DNA of 64,000 nucleotides from Neolewinella litorea (GTDB lineage: Bacteria; Bacteroidota; Bacteroidia; Chitinophagales; Saprospiraceae): the NCBI RefSeq assembly GCF_004803465.1, contig NZ_SRSF01000011.1, positions 1-64,000 on the forward strand, written 5' to 3'. Below the pieces are notes generated by a model. It was not told the DNA's origin and did no database searches. It saw nothing but the letters and a program-made list of their open reading frames with translations. The first letter of the stretch is position 1, and every line of letters begins with the position of its first letter. A program made the translations under genes and the position numbers. Below are positions 25,953 through 35,097 of the stretch, piece by piece.

Positions 25953-27290
25953 ATGCAAACACAGCCTGACCTGTTCGGGGACAACCCCGCCCTCCGCGTT
26001 AAGATCGCAGCCACCGACGTCGATGGGGTACTGCGGGCGAAGTACGTTTCCCGCGACAAGTTTGGTTCCGCCCGGGAAAACGGCTTCGGGTTCTGCAACG
26101 TGATCTTCGGCTGGGACAGCCAGGACGTGCCCTACAAAAACGCCGTGGCCGACCCCGGGTTCGCCGACGCGCGGGCCAGCATCGTGGCCGAGAGCGGCCG
26201 CACGTTGCCCTGGGAGGGCAACATTCCCTTTTTTCTGGCCGACTTCTACACCGACGACTCGGTAGCCGGCACGGCCTGCCCGCGTTCGCTGCTCCGGCGG
26301 ATCGTGGCCCGGGCCGAAGCAATGGGTTTCACCCCCCGCTTCGGCCCGGAGTACGAGTGGTTCAGCTACCGTGAGACGCCCCTCAGCCTGGCCGAAAAGG
26401 ACTTCCGCTCCCCTACCCCCCTGTCGCCCGGTATGTTAGGCTATTCCGGACTGCGCACCGCGCAGCGCGGCGACCTGATGGGGGATCTCTTCGATCAACT
26501 GGCAGCTTTCGGCATCCACCTGGAAGGCTTGCACACCGAGACCGGTCCGGGGGTACTGGAAGCGGCCATCACCTATCGGGACGCGCTCGAGGCGGCCGAT
26601 CAGGCCATCCTGTTCAAGCAGGCGGTGAAGGAAATCAGTTATGGGCACGGGCTGGTGGCCAGTTTCATGGCCAAGCCTTCCGCGGCATTGCCGGGCTGCG
26701 GCGGTCACCTGCATCAGTCGCTCTGGCAGGGCGACACCAACGTCTTCGCCGATCCGGATGGGCGCCACGGCATGAGTCGCACTTTTGAGTCGTACCTGGC
26801 CGGGCAACTGCGTCTGCTGCCGGTGCTGATGCCGCTCTTCGCTCCCAACGTCAACAGCTACAAGCGCTACGTGGCCGGCTCCTGGGCGGCTACCCGCGCC
26901 AATTGGGGCATCGACAACCGGACCGTGGCCCTGCGGGTGATCCCGGAAGGCCCCACCTCTACGCGCCTGGAGACCCGGGTGCCAGGGGCCGACGCCAACC
27001 CTTACCTCGCTATCGCCGGTGCTTTGGCCGCCGGACTTTACGGCATCGAACAGGGGTGGTCGCTTGATCAGCCGCCGGTAGTGGGAAGCGCCTACGAGCA
27101 ATCGATCGGTGAGTCGCTGCCAAAGCATTTGGGCGCGGCCGCGGGTGCCCTACAGGGTAGTGGCGAAGCCGCCACGATCCTGGGTACTGGATTCCGCGAT
27201 CATTTCGTAAAAACCCGGCTATGGGAATGGGAGCAGTACCTCGGGGCGGTCACCGACTGGGAGCGTCGGCGCTATTTTGAATTGGCTTGA
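25953..27290 (+). CDS. Glutamine synthetase-family enzyme
   Basis: 445 residues. Beta-grasp N-terminal region (VKIAATDVDGVLRAKYVSRDKF) and a C-terminal catalytic domain: the metal-site glutamates in GPEYEWFSY, the segment HTETGPGVLEAA, GCGGHLHQSLW with the conserved His, NSYKRYVAGSWA and the Arg-rich NRTVALRVI. The divergent N-terminus and NSYKR motif place it with GlnA-like ligases (gamma-glutamyl-polyamine or other amine substrates) rather than with the main glutamine synthetase. ATG 25953 is preferred to the frame beginning at 25845 because a perfect -7 box lies directly before it. Confidence 0.85.
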   Translation: MQTQPDLFGDNPALRVKIAATDVDGVLRAKYVSRDKFGSARENGFGFCNVIFGWDSQDVPYKNAVADPGFADARASIVAESGRTLPWEGNIPFFLADFYTDDSVAGTACPRSLLRRIVARAEAMGFTPRFGPEYEWFSYRETPLSLAEKDFRSPTPLSPGMLGYSGLRTAQRGDLMGDLFDQLAAFGIHLEGLHTETGPGVLEAAITYRDALEAADQAILFKQAVKEISYGHGLVASFMAKPSAALPGCGGHLHQSLWQGDTNVFADPDGRHGMSRTFESYLAGQLRLLPVLMPLFAPNVNSYKRYVAGSWAATRANWGIDNRTVALRVIPEGPTSTRLETRVPGADANPYLAIAGALAAGLYGIEQGWSLDQPPVVGSAYEQSIGESLPKHLGAAAGALQGSGEAATILGTGFRDHFVKTRLWEWEQYLGAVTDWERRRYFELA

Positions 27291-27300
27291 TGGCGGCCGG

Positions 27301-27693
27301 TCAGCCCTCCCCGCCGGCGGCGGCGCTGGGCGTGGGTCGGCGGTTCTTGTAACGGGGCCCGGTAGTGCGCGCTTTTGCCTCCCGCCGTTCGTAATGCAGC
27401 GCGGTGAAGGTGGAATTGCTCCGGTGGCCGCGGGTGCGGGGCAGGGGTCGGCGGGCCGGAGTGGTGGCCGCTTTCGTACGGTTGATCACGCGCAACCGGC
27501 CGGCTGCAAGGGGGTTCTTGCGGTGAGGACCGTGGTTGAGACGGGCCCGCACCCGTTTCAATTTGGCGTAATCTTCATACTCTACCTCCGTCACCGTAGC
27601 CGGGGCTGGGGGGGATAGTTGGGCTTTGGCCAGGCTGGGCAATGCCGCAACGGCCAAAAAGAGTACCAGGAGGGGTAAGGGATTTTCTCGCAC
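27301..27693 (-). CDS. Small secreted basic protein, unknown
   Basis: 130 residues with a GTG start. MRENPLPLLVLFLAVAALPS is the beginning of a good signal peptide cut after LAKAQ. The mature chain is Arg/Pro/Ala-rich and very basic, has no clear fold signal and ends AAAGGEG. No family recognised. It converges on the glutamine synthetase gene with a 10-nt gap. A real gene is supported mainly by the signal peptide; a chance frame is possible. Confidence 0.5.
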   Translation of the reverse strand: MRENPLPLLVLFLAVAALPSLAKAQLSPPAPATVTEVEYEDYAKLKRVRARLNHGPHRKNPLAAGRLRVINRTKAATTPARRPLPRTRGHRSNSTFTALHYERREAKARTTGPRYKNRRPTPSAAAGGEG

Positions 27694-27773
27694 GATCCAG
27701 GACTTTTAGAAGGAACGGCGCTCGCGCCGTCGGGGTTGAAACTTCCACAAAGGTAGTTGTTAGGGATGTACCC

Positions 27774-27781
27774 TACCTTCG
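27774..27781 (+). promoter_or_regulatory. -7-like box abutting the APH-like kinase start
   Basis: TACCTTCG ends 4 nt before ATG 27786. A TTG at 27757 is 14 nt upstream, shorter than the usual spacer. Confidence 0.45.
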
Positions 27782-27785
27782 GCGC

Positions 27786-28826
27786 ATGTCGCGTATCTCT
27801 TCCATGGCCAACTACGAGAACATTCTGCGCTACGCGTGGAGGGCCTACGACCATACCCGTTCGATCCGATCCATCGAGGACATCAGTGCGCAGGTGTCGA
27901 CCAATCACGTCTTCAAGCTCCTCATGGAAGACGGCAACGTGCTCATCGCGAAGGTGACCTACTTCGGGTCTTTTGAGGGCTTTGCCGAGGACCATACCAT
28001 CATCAACGTGCTGGCCAACAACCTCCCGGTGCGCTACGCCAACTTCCTTAGCCGGGGACTGATGAAGGGTACCCAGTTGTTCTTCCACCGCCACATTGAT
28101 GAGGAGCAGGACGCCTGGATTATCTTCTACCGCCCGATCCAGATCCAGGAGAATCCGCCCCGCCGCCTCACCGAAGACCAGGTGCGGCAACTGGGTCGGG
28201 AGATGGCCTACTTCCACCGCGACTGTACCCTGGTGGCCAACACCCTGCCCCGCAGCGACCGCGACATGACGACCGACGTGAACGCTCTGCTGAATTCTGC
28301 CAAGGCCGACTATCCGGATTACTACGAACTGATCGCCCACCACTGCCGGTTGTTCCTGGAAAACACCTTCCGCATCAATGTGTACGGATTCAAGAAAATT
28401 CCGGTATTCGTGGACTGGAACATCGGGAACTTCAGCGTGGACCAGAACGGCCGGTTGGCCAGTCGGTGGGACTACGACTGGTTCCGGGTATCAACTCGCG
28501 TGACGGACTTTTACTTTCTCAGTCGCGTGGTAAGCGAAGTGGGCGACCGGACGGCCTTCACCTACGAGGCGGACCGGCTGACGGAGGACCGCTTTTTGCT
28601 ATTCTTACAGGCCTACCACGAGATCTTCCCCCTGACCCGGCCAGAAGTGCTCTTCATCAAGGAGTCTTACCGCTTCTTCCTCCTCAACTACGTCCTGCGC
28701 CTCGGGCAGTACTTTTTCCGCCCCTCCTTCGCCAAGAAACTTTCCCACGACGCGCTGGAAGTCCACCTTCCCACGCTGGAAGATAAACTATCGACCGACA
28801 AAATCCTCCGGGCCCTCAAGCTATGA
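27786..28826 (+). CDS. Aminoglycoside-phosphotransferase-fold kinase
   Basis: 346 residues. N-lobe with a beta-hairpin and lysine (VFKLLMEDGNVLIAKVTYFGS). C-lobe motifs: FVDWNIGNFSV in place of the Brenner HxDxxxxN motif, and WDYDWF in place of the DFG-like D. The catalytic loop thus has D-x-x-x-x-N with the preceding His replaced. This family phosphorylates small molecules such as choline, homoserine or sugars. The ATGA overlap with the HAD gene downstream suggests a kinase/phosphatase pair acting on one metabolite. The frame is open 48 codons upstream, covering the opposite gene's promoter; rejected. Confidence 0.75.
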   Translation: MSRISSMANYENILRYAWRAYDHTRSIRSIEDISAQVSTNHVFKLLMEDGNVLIAKVTYFGSFEGFAEDHTIINVLANNLPVRYANFLSRGLMKGTQLFFHRHIDEEQDAWIIFYRPIQIQENPPRRLTEDQVRQLGREMAYFHRDCTLVANTLPRSDRDMTTDVNALLNSAKADYPDYYELIAHHCRLFLENTFRINVYGFKKIPVFVDWNIGNFSVDQNGRLASRWDYDWFRVSTRVTDFYFLSRVVSEVGDRTAFTYEADRLTEDRFLLFLQAYHEIFPLTRPEVLFIKESYRFFLLNYVLRLGQYFFRPSFAKKLSHDALEVHLPTLEDKLSTDKILRALKL

Positions 28827-29683
28827 GTTCCAATTTTACCATCAGCCGATTCGCATCGATCGCCGACGCCTACCCCGTTATTTTCTTCGACAGCTACGGG
28901 GTGCTGCGCAACCACCGCGGACTGATCCCCGGCGCGGTCGAGACCGTCAACCGCCTGCGGGAGGCCGGCAAGCACATCCGGGTCCTGACCAACAACGCCG
29001 CGCGCAGTCCGGCCATGGCGGCCGACCGGCTGGCCTACTACGGCATGAAGAACATTCCCGCTGAGGAGATCATCACCAGTGGGGCCACTACCCGTCACTT
29101 CCTCGAGCAAAAGGTGAAGCACGGCAAGGTGGCCTACCTGGGCACGGCCACTTCGGCGGAGTACATCATTGGTGCCGGCCTGGAGGCGATCCCCATTTCG
29201 CAGGTCGACTTTGATCGCCTCGACGAAATCGGCGCCGTGGCCTTCCTCGACGACGAGGGCTACGATATGAACGTCGACATTAACCTGCTCATCAACATCC
29301 TGCGGCGCTGCCGCGTACCGGTGGTGGTGGCCAACACGGACCTGCTCTACCCCACTACCGCCAACGACGTGGCGCTGGCCACCGGCAGCGTGGCGCGGCT
29401 GGCGGAGTATGTCCTGGGCCGCAAATTTGTCAAATTCGGCAAGCCGGCCACGCAGATGTTCCAGATGGGCCTCGACAGCGTGGCGCAGGACTTGCCGGAC
29501 GTATGCCCCGGTGACATCCTAATGGTCGGAGACACCCTGCACACGGATATTCTAGGCGGCAACACCTACGGGATGGCTACGGCCCTGGTCCTCAGCGGTA
29601 ATACCCGCCCGGAAAGCGCCGAACTTGAGATCGAAGCTTCGGGTATTATCCCGGACTACGTTTGCCCTTCCATCGGAGACTAA
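28823..29683 (+). CDS. HAD-IIA family hydrolase (NagD-like)
   Basis: 286 residues. Motif I is FFDSYGVLRN, with nucleophile Asp and a Tyr at the position of the usual second Asp. Motif II is VLTNN, a lysine is in KFGKPATQMF and motif III/IV is ILMVGDTLHTDILGGN. The large C2 cap between motifs II and III fits subclass IIA (NagD, phosphoglycolate or 4-nitrophenyl phosphatases). The ATG overlaps the preceding kinase stop, and a small gene follows 10 nt downstream, so the three form one operon. Substrate unknown. Confidence 0.88.
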   Translation: MSSNFTISRFASIADAYPVIFFDSYGVLRNHRGLIPGAVETVNRLREAGKHIRVLTNNAARSPAMAADRLAYYGMKNIPAEEIITSGATTRHFLEQKVKHGKVAYLGTATSAEYIIGAGLEAIPISQVDFDRLDEIGAVAFLDDEGYDMNVDINLLINILRRCRVPVVVANTDLLYPTTANDVALATGSVARLAEYVLGRKFVKFGKPATQMFQMGLDSVAQDLPDVCPGDILMVGDTLHTDILGGNTYGMATALVLSGNTRPESAELEIEASGIIPDYVCPSIGD

Positions 29684-29693
29684 CCCCCCTATC

Positions 29694-29954
29694 ATGCAAC
29701 AATACACCGAAGAAGACCGGGATTTCATACGCATCATCCGCAGTCAGCTGGGGGAAGAATGGACCGTGGCCCGCGAGCGCATCCTGGCCAGTCTGCCCGA
29801 CCACCTGGACCCCGAAAAGTTGGGCAAATACGTTGATGAACGCGACGAGCCGGGTATCCACATCAACGAATGGGGGGTGGAGCCGCGGTTTTATCCGCAC
29901 CGGACTTCGAATCGGCTGCTGGAATTCTATCGGATACGGAGCCTGGGCAGCTGA
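29694..29954 (+). CDS. Small conserved-looking protein, unknown
   Basis: 86 residues, no signal peptide or membrane segment. Helical and charged N-terminal half (YTEEDRDFIRIIRSQLGEEW), then HLDPEKLGKYVDERDEPG and a beta-like end INEWGVEPRFYPHRTSNRLLEFYRI (quoted here as INEWGVEPRFYPHRT). It sits 10 nt after the HAD stop, so it is likely co-expressed. No family recognised. Confidence 0.65.
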   Translation: MQQYTEEDRDFIRIIRSQLGEEWTVARERILASLPDHLDPEKLGKYVDERDEPGIHINEWGVEPRFYPHRTSNRLLEFYRIRSLGS

Positions 29955-29955
29955 G

Positions 29956-30142
29956 AAACGTCGGACGTGGCAGTTGCGCCAATATGACAGACGTCGGACG
30001 TTTTTGAGCGTATTTGGCTATTGAAAGTACAATATCACGGCGTACTTGGATTCAATCTTCAGTAAATGCTAGGCTGTCAATATGACAGACGTCCGACGTC
30101 TGTCAATTCAGCAGGACTGACACGTCGGACGTCTGCCAGCCC
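29956..30142. repeat. GACGTC-palindrome repeats, cluster A
   Basis: Four copies around ACGTCSGACGT. The best (30083-30105) is a perfect 23-bp palindrome: arm TGACAGACGTC, one C, and the arm's reverse complement. Three degenerate copies are at about 29956, 29985 and 30116. The cluster fills the gap between a plus-strand gene and the convergent mutase gene. Folded RNA could act as a bidirectional terminator-like structure, but there is no U-tract. Confidence 0.8.
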
Positions 30143-30146
30143 CACG

Positions 30147-32213
30147 CTACGATTTCACCTCCTCCCCCAGCATCATCCGGAGAATCTCTTCCGCGGCGGA
30201 GGCGATGTTCGTGCCTGGCCCAAATACCCCGACCACCCCTCTATCATAGAGATACTGGTAATCGGCCGGAGGAATGACTCCGCCCACGATCACCCGGATA
30301 TCCGCGGCATCCTGCTCAGCCAGAGCGGCGATGACCTCAGGTACTAGCGTTTTATGGCCGGCGGCAAGCGAACTGATGCCCAACAGATGCACATCGTTCT
30401 CCACTGCCTGTCGGGCCGCTTCGGCGGGGGTCTGGAACAGGGGGCCCACGTCGACGTCAAAGCCAAGATCGGCAAAGCCCGACGCGATGACCTTTGCGCC
30501 CCGGTCGTGGCCGTCCTGCCCCAACTTGGCAATGAGAATGCGCGGTCTGCGCCCGTGAGCTGAGTAAAACTGATCGGACAGCGCCCGCACCTGCTGCAGC
30601 TTCTCGCCCGCCGCGTGTCCGGCATAAACTCCACTGATAAGCTGATTCGTAGCCCGGTAGCGCCCGAATACCTCCTCCAATGCCTGGCTGATCTCCCCGA
30701 GCGTGGCACCTGCGCGCGCCGCCTCAACGGCCATTGAAAGCAAGTTTTCCTCTCCCCGCGCCGCCCGGGTGAGCGCTTCGAGAGCCGCAGTGACGGCGGC
30801 CTGATCGCGGGAACGCTTGAGGCGTTCGATCTGAGCCAGTTGTTCCTGCCTGACCCGGTCGTTGTCCACCTCCAGCAGGTCGAAATCCGCCCCCTGATTG
30901 TTGCGAAACACGTTTACCCCTACGATCTGCTCCCGGCCGGAGTCGATGGCCGCCTGCTTGACGGCCGAGGCCTCCTCAATGCGCAGTTTGGGCAGTCCGG
31001 ACTCGATGGCCTGGACCATGCCACCCGCCTCCTCCACTTCGGCCATAAGTTTGCGGGCTTCCTGAATCAGCCGCTGGGTTTCGCGTTCGAGATCGTAGCT
31101 CCCGCCCCAGGGGTCGACGGCCTGCACGATGCTCAGTTCCCGCTGCAGGTAGAGCTGGGTATCCCGGGCAATTTTGGCGCTGTAGTCGGTGGGCAGAGCG
31201 ATGGCCTCGTCCAGAGCATTGGTGTGCAGGCTCTGGGTCCCTCCGAATACGGCGGCCAGGGCCTCGATGGCCGTGCGAGCCACGTTGTTGTAAGGGTCCT
31301 GCTCCGTGAGACTGTACCCGCTCGTCTGGCAGTGCGTGCGCAGCATGGAGCTTTTAGGGTTCCGGGGATTAAAATCGGCCATCAGTTCGACCCATAGCTG
31401 CCGGCCCGCCCGCAGTTTGGCGATTTCCGTGAAGTGCTTCATTCCGATGCCCCAGAAAAAGCTGAGGCGGGGTGCGAAGTCGTCGACATCCAGTCCGGCC
31501 GCTACCCCGGCCCGCACGTAAGCGAGTCCGTCCGCCAGGGTATAGGCCAGCTCCACCTCCGCCGGCGCGCCGGCCTCGTGCATGTGGTAACCGCTGATGC
31601 TGATGCTGTTGAAGCGCGGCATATGGGCCGCCGTGTAAGCGAAGATGTCCGAGACGATGCGCATGCTAGGGGCGGGCGGATAGATGTAGGTGTTCCGCAC
31701 CATGAACTCCTTCAGGATATCGTTTTGGATGGTGCCGGACAGCCGTTCCGGAGCCACCCCCTGCCGCTCGGCCGCCACGATGTAGAAGGCCATAATGGGT
31801 AATACAGCCCCGTTCATGGTCATGCTGACGGACATTTTTTCCAGCGGGATCTGGTCGAAGAGGCGCTCCATATCTTCCACCGTATCGATCGCTACGCCGG
31901 CCTTGCCGACATCACCGCGCACCCGCTCGTGGTCGCTGTCGTACCCCCGGTGGGTAGCCAAATCGAAGGCTACGGACAGCCCCCGCTGCCCGGCGGCCAG
32001 GTTGCGGCGGTAGAAGGCATTCGATTCGGCGGCGGTACTGAAGCCGGCGTACTGTCGGATGGTCCAGGGCCGGCCCACGTACATACTGGCGTAGGGGCCG
32101 CGCAGATAAGGAGGGTAGCCGGCAACCGACCGCAGGGGTTCCGGGGGGGGCGCTGCCGCGCTTTCGCGGGCGAGGTCGTGATCGGGCCGGGCGGGAAAAG
32201 TAGGACGTTCCAT
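30147..32213 (-). CDS. mutB: Methylmalonyl-CoA mutase, large subunit
   Basis: 688 residues. The TIM-barrel part starts at about 40 ([20 protein letters not shown], quoted in part) and has [28 protein letters not shown] and [12 protein letters not shown]. The C-terminal cobalamin domain has DGHDRG (His569) and the VIVGGVIP loop. It interconverts methylmalonyl-CoA and succinyl-CoA with adenosylcobalamin in the cytoplasm. Length fits the catalytic alpha subunit (ScpA/MutB). The usual small subunit gene mutA is not adjacent: the upstream gene is a divergent yihY. The [14 protein letters not shown] segment is intact, so the enzyme looks active. Confidence 0.93.
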   Translation of the reverse strand: MERPTFPARPDHDLARESAAAPPPEPLRSVAGYPPYLRGPYASMYVGRPWTIRQYAGFSTAAESNAFYRRNLAAGQRGLSVAFDLATHRGYDSDHERVRGDVGKAGVAIDTVEDMERLFDQIPLEKMSVSMTMNGAVLPIMAFYIVAAERQGVAPERLSGTIQNDILKEFMVRNTYIYPPAPSMRIVSDIFAYTAAHMPRFNSISISGYHMHEAGAPAEVELAYTLADGLAYVRAGVAAGLDVDDFAPRLSFFWGIGMKHFTEIAKLRAGRQLWVELMADFNPRNPKSSMLRTHCQTSGYSLTEQDPYNNVARTAIEALAAVFGGTQSLHTNALDEAIALPTDYSAKIARDTQLYLQRELSIVQAVDPWGGSYDLERETQRLIQEARKLMAEVEEAGGMVQAIESGLPKLRIEEASAVKQAAIDSGREQIVGVNVFRNNQGADFDLLEVDNDRVRQEQLAQIERLKRSRDQAAVTAALEALTRAARGEENLLSMAVEAARAGATLGEISQALEEVFGRYRATNQLISGVYAGHAAGEKLQQVRALSDQFYSAHGRRPRILIAKLGQDGHDRGAKVIASGFADLGFDVDVGPLFQTPAEAARQAVENDVHLLGISSLAAGHKTLVPEVIAALAEQDAADIRVIVGGVIPPADYQYLYDRGVVGVFGPGTNIASAAEEILRMMLGEEVKS

Positions 32214-32299
32214 ATGGTTAGGGTGGCGGGCAAAATACGTAAATCGATGGGTCGAACACTATCGGGCCCAACTGCTTTGTAACAAGAAATCAGCGTTTA

Positions 32300-33223
32300 G
32301 TGGCCCGAAAGAATTTTTTCCAGCGTACCCTATCTTTTACAAAAGAACTGTTCAACAATTACGGGGGAGACGACGCCTTCACACTTGGGGCGGCGCTGGC
32401 TTACTACACTGTCTTCAGCTTTGCGCCCCTGCTCGTGGTGGCGATCGCGGTTGCCAGCTACTTCGTAGGAGAGAAGGCCGTAACCGGTCGCCTGTACGGA
32501 GAACTGGAGGGTTTACTCGGCCCGGATGCGGCCAGCACCCTGCAGGAGATCGTAAGCAACGCTTATTCTACTGGCGACAGCGTGCTGGCCACCGTGATCG
32601 GTGTGGCTACCCTGCTCTTCACGGCCTCCACGGTTTTCGCGACGCTAAAAATGAGCCTCAACAAGATCTGGGAGATCGAGGCGCGCCCCACCAATAACAT
32701 CATAGGCTTCCTGCTGACCCGTCTGCTCAGCTTCAGTTTCGTGATCGGCTTGGGCTTTCTGTTGATGATCACCCTCATCGTGAACACCCTCGTTATTGGT
32801 TTCATCGATCAGCTCGCCAGTATGCTTCCCGCCCTCGGGCCAGCGGTCCTGGCGTCCGCTACCTGGTTGATTGGCACGGCGGTGACCGCGGTCATCTTCG
32901 CGCTGCTCTTCCGCTACCTCCCCGACGCCCGGGCCCGGTGGAAAGACATCTGGGCGGGGGCCATCTTCACGGCTTTACTCTTCGGCCTGGGGCGTTACCT
33001 GATCGGCCTGTACATCGGCAATTCCAACTTCAGCAGCACATACGGTGCGGCCGGGGCCCTGGTCACCTTGCTGGTCTGGACCTACTACAACAGTCTCATT
33101 TTGTTCCTTGGCGCGGAGTTCACCTTCGTGTGGGCCGAGCGCCGGGGCTTCCCCATCCGCCCCAACAAGCACGCCGTGCGGGTGATCAAGGAGGTACGTA
33201 AGGTGGACGGCATCAAGGTGTAG
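32300..33223 (+). CDS. YihY/BrkB-family membrane protein
   Basis: 307 residues with a GTG start (next ATG far downstream). Six hydrophobic segments. N-terminal DDAFTLGAALAYYTVFSFAPLLV and later TYGAAGALVTLLVWTYYNSLILFLGAEF (quoted in parts: ALAYYTVFSFAPLL, LVTLLVWTYYNS) are the YihY family hallmarks. Once called RNase BN by mistake, these are inner-membrane proteins of uncertain function, possibly lipid transporters. The 3' end overlaps the convergent gluQ by 11 nt. Confidence 0.92.
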   Translation: MARKNFFQRTLSFTKELFNNYGGDDAFTLGAALAYYTVFSFAPLLVVAIAVASYFVGEKAVTGRLYGELEGLLGPDAASTLQEIVSNAYSTGDSVLATVIGVATLLFTASTVFATLKMSLNKIWEIEARPTNNIIGFLLTRLLSFSFVIGLGFLLMITLIVNTLVIGFIDQLASMLPALGPAVLASATWLIGTAVTAVIFALLFRYLPDARARWKDIWAGAIFTALLFGLGRYLIGLYIGNSNFSSTYGAAGALVTLLVWTYYNSLILFLGAEFTFVWAERRGFPIRPNKHAVRVIKEVRKVDGIKV

Positions 33224-33968
33224 CGGCAGCGATCCACTCCCGCGCGATGTGGAACACCTCCTCCGGGCTTACCCCCCAATCGCGGACGCTACGCGCTCCC
33301 TGGCTTTTCGATATCTTCTCTCCCCCATCGGTCAACAATGGATGGTGGACGAAGCGGATGCGTTCCCGCAGCGGCGGGTAGCCCAGCAAGTCCGATACCA
33401 GGGCCTGTGCTTCCGTACTCGCCAGCAGGTCGGCCCCCCGGGCGCAGGCCGTAATCCCAAAATGTTGGTCGTCCACCGTGCAGGCCAGCTGGTAGCTGGG
33501 CCTACCGTCTTTCTTCCGCACCGCGAACCAGGGGATAGTGTCGTGTAGGGCGGTTCCGCGGGTATCCATGCGCCAGGCAATGCCATGCGAATTCAGTGCC
33601 ACTTTTTGGGTCAGGCATCCGTGTTGGTGGGTTCCCTCCGCCAATTCCCGGCGGGAACAGGGGCAGGCAAAAACTCGTTCTGATCCGGCCAGGCGATCAA
33701 GTGCTTCATGGTAGAGCGGCATGCGGTGTTCCTGTGACCAGTGGGCTGCAAAGTCCACCGCATCCCGCGGCCCGTCGGTCCAGGTGATCTGCAGCCACTC
33801 CAGCACGTCAAACACATCCTGCAGGTACTCGGGCCGGAACCGCGCCCGGTCCAGGTCATCGATCCGCAAGAGCAACCGGCCACCGTCGGCCAACAAGGCA
33901 TTGGCCGCGAAGTTGGCCGCGTTGCCGAGGTGGAGAAATCCGGAGGGGGTGGGAGCAATTCTTACCAT
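33213..33968 (-). CDS. gluQ: Glutamyl-Q tRNA(Asp) synthetase
   Basis: 251 residues from MVRIAPTPSGFLHLGNAANF, where PSGFLHLGN is the class I HIGH region. KISKSQG is the KMSKS loop and CPCSRRELAEGTHQHGC is the zinc-binding segment. It has no anticodon-binding domain, as in GluQRS (YadB), which adds glutamate to queuosine at the wobble base of tRNA-Asp rather than charging tRNA. The frame is open 56 codons upstream but that part lies in the 85-bp repeats and is rejected. Convergent overlap with yihY. Confidence 0.9.
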   Translation of the reverse strand: MVRIAPTPSGFLHLGNAANFAANALLADGGRLLLRIDDLDRARFRPEYLQDVFDVLEWLQITWTDGPRDAVDFAAHWSQEHRMPLYHEALDRLAGSERVFACPCSRRELAEGTHQHGCLTQKVALNSHGIAWRMDTRGTALHDTIPWFAVRKKDGRPSYQLACTVDDQHFGITACARGADLLASTEAQALVSDLLGYPPLRERIRFVHHPLLTDGGEKISKSQGARSVRDWGVSPEEVFHIAREWIAAATP

Positions 33969-34030
33969 TTCATCTAAAAGGTATTGCGGACAATAGTACG
34001 GAACCGGCCGCAGCTGAGGCGTGCATCGCC

Positions 34031-34308
34031 GATACCCTGTGGGTAGAGTTTCAAAGGTCGAGACCCTGTGGGTCGAGCACAACACGTAGAATCCGCAGCC
34101 GGACTCAACCACTCGGTCTGCAAGGCGTCGACCCATTTTTGGTCGAGACCCTTTGGGTCGAGCTCCACAAGTAAACTCCGCAACAATACCTAAACACTCG
34201 GCCTGTAAGGCCTCGGCCCGTTTCTGGTCGAGACCCTATGGGTCGAGCACAAACCTAGACTCCGCAGCCGGATCTAACCACTCGGCCTGCAAGGCCTCGA
34301 CCTCAAAC
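34031..34308. repeat. 85-bp structured repeats, array downstream of the RAYT gene
   Basis: Three units start with GGTCGAG(A)CCC at 34056, 34141 and 34226 (period exactly 85), plus a 5'-half fragment at 34031-34048. Each unit is flanked by GGTCGAG and CTCGACC (or a one-base variant), and contains two inner hairpins: ACCC-TRT-GGGT near the start and GGCCT-GCA-AGGCC near the end. The middle (about 35 bp) varies more. The last unit runs right up to the RAYT stop codon (34303-34305). Confidence 0.9.
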
Positions 34309-34986
34309 GAAATGGGCCAAATAACGCGAGTTCAGATAAGTACCGGGCCAGGCTTCCCAGGATGTGACCAATCCACTTTTGACCGGATTATTCAGTACGT
34401 ACCACATCACGGTTAAGAACTTGCCGTCGCGGACGGTACGGTCGAAGTAGTTTGTGGCCCAAAAAGGTTGTCCGGTCGCCCCTAAAATCCGGTTGCAGTG
34501 CCTTGCGGTGTGGGACTTGTGTCGATCCATAAGCCTACCCAGGTCTATCGAATGGGAACTGGGAGGTGCGCCCACAACTGCATGTACGTGGTTGGACATC
34601 ACACATACCGCATAAACCTCAATTTCTTTCTGAAGGAATTTCCAGGAGTCGAGCACGATGTTGCGCAATTCGGTCTGCTCCAGGTGAAATGGCCCTTGGC
34701 TACCCCGGTGGAGGGCCGCTTCCAGTTCAAGTTCCACGTGGCTACTGATACGGTGCGTTTCCTGAGCAAGTGCTTCAGCATGATACCGCGAAGACACTTT
34801 TTCCATTCTCTTATCGCGGGCCAATAGTGCTTCCGTTCTGTGCTGCGCAATCCGTAATAGTTCAACCCGTGGAATGCTGCCATGCAAACGATAGGTGATG
34901 TGCACAGGACGATGACCTAGCCAGAAATGAGAAATGTTGCCGCGATCGCGGTCGGTTATAGTAGCTAATAAAGGTGATGGGTGCAT
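34303..34986 (-). CDS. REP-associated tyrosine transposase (RAYT, Y1/HUH family)
   Basis: 227 residues. The HUH motif is CVMSNHVHAVV (His133 and His135), and the single catalytic tyrosine is probably Tyr196 in MWYVLNNPVKSGLV, whose NP-x(3)-GL pattern is usual for RAYTs. FWATNYFDRTVRDGKFL is the normal preceding segment. RAYTs are single-copy, domesticated relatives of IS200/IS605 TnpA that nick and join at REP palindromes. Here the gene is bracketed on both sides by 85-bp palindromic repeats, the classic RAYT/REP arrangement, with much longer repeat units. Start ATG 34986 is the only Met before the family region; the N-terminal 90 residues are longer than in enteric RAYTs. Confidence 0.9.
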   Translation of the reverse strand: MHPSPLLATITDRDRGNISHFWLGHRPVHITYRLHGSIPRVELLRIAQHRTEALLARDKRMEKVSSRYHAEALAQETHRISSHVELELEAALHRGSQGPFHLEQTELRNIVLDSWKFLQKEIEVYAVCVMSNHVHAVVGAPPSSHSIDLGRLMDRHKSHTARHCNRILGATGQPFWATNYFDRTVRDGKFLTVMWYVLNNPVKSGLVTSWEAWPGTYLNSRYLAHFV

Positions 34987-35097
34987 AACTCAATAGTAAA
35001 AGTAATTCGGCCTTAATTTAAAACAATATGTAGTTTTTACAAATTTATGAAACCCTCGTGATAGTAAATCTTGGTGGCTAGGTGATATTGATAAGGC

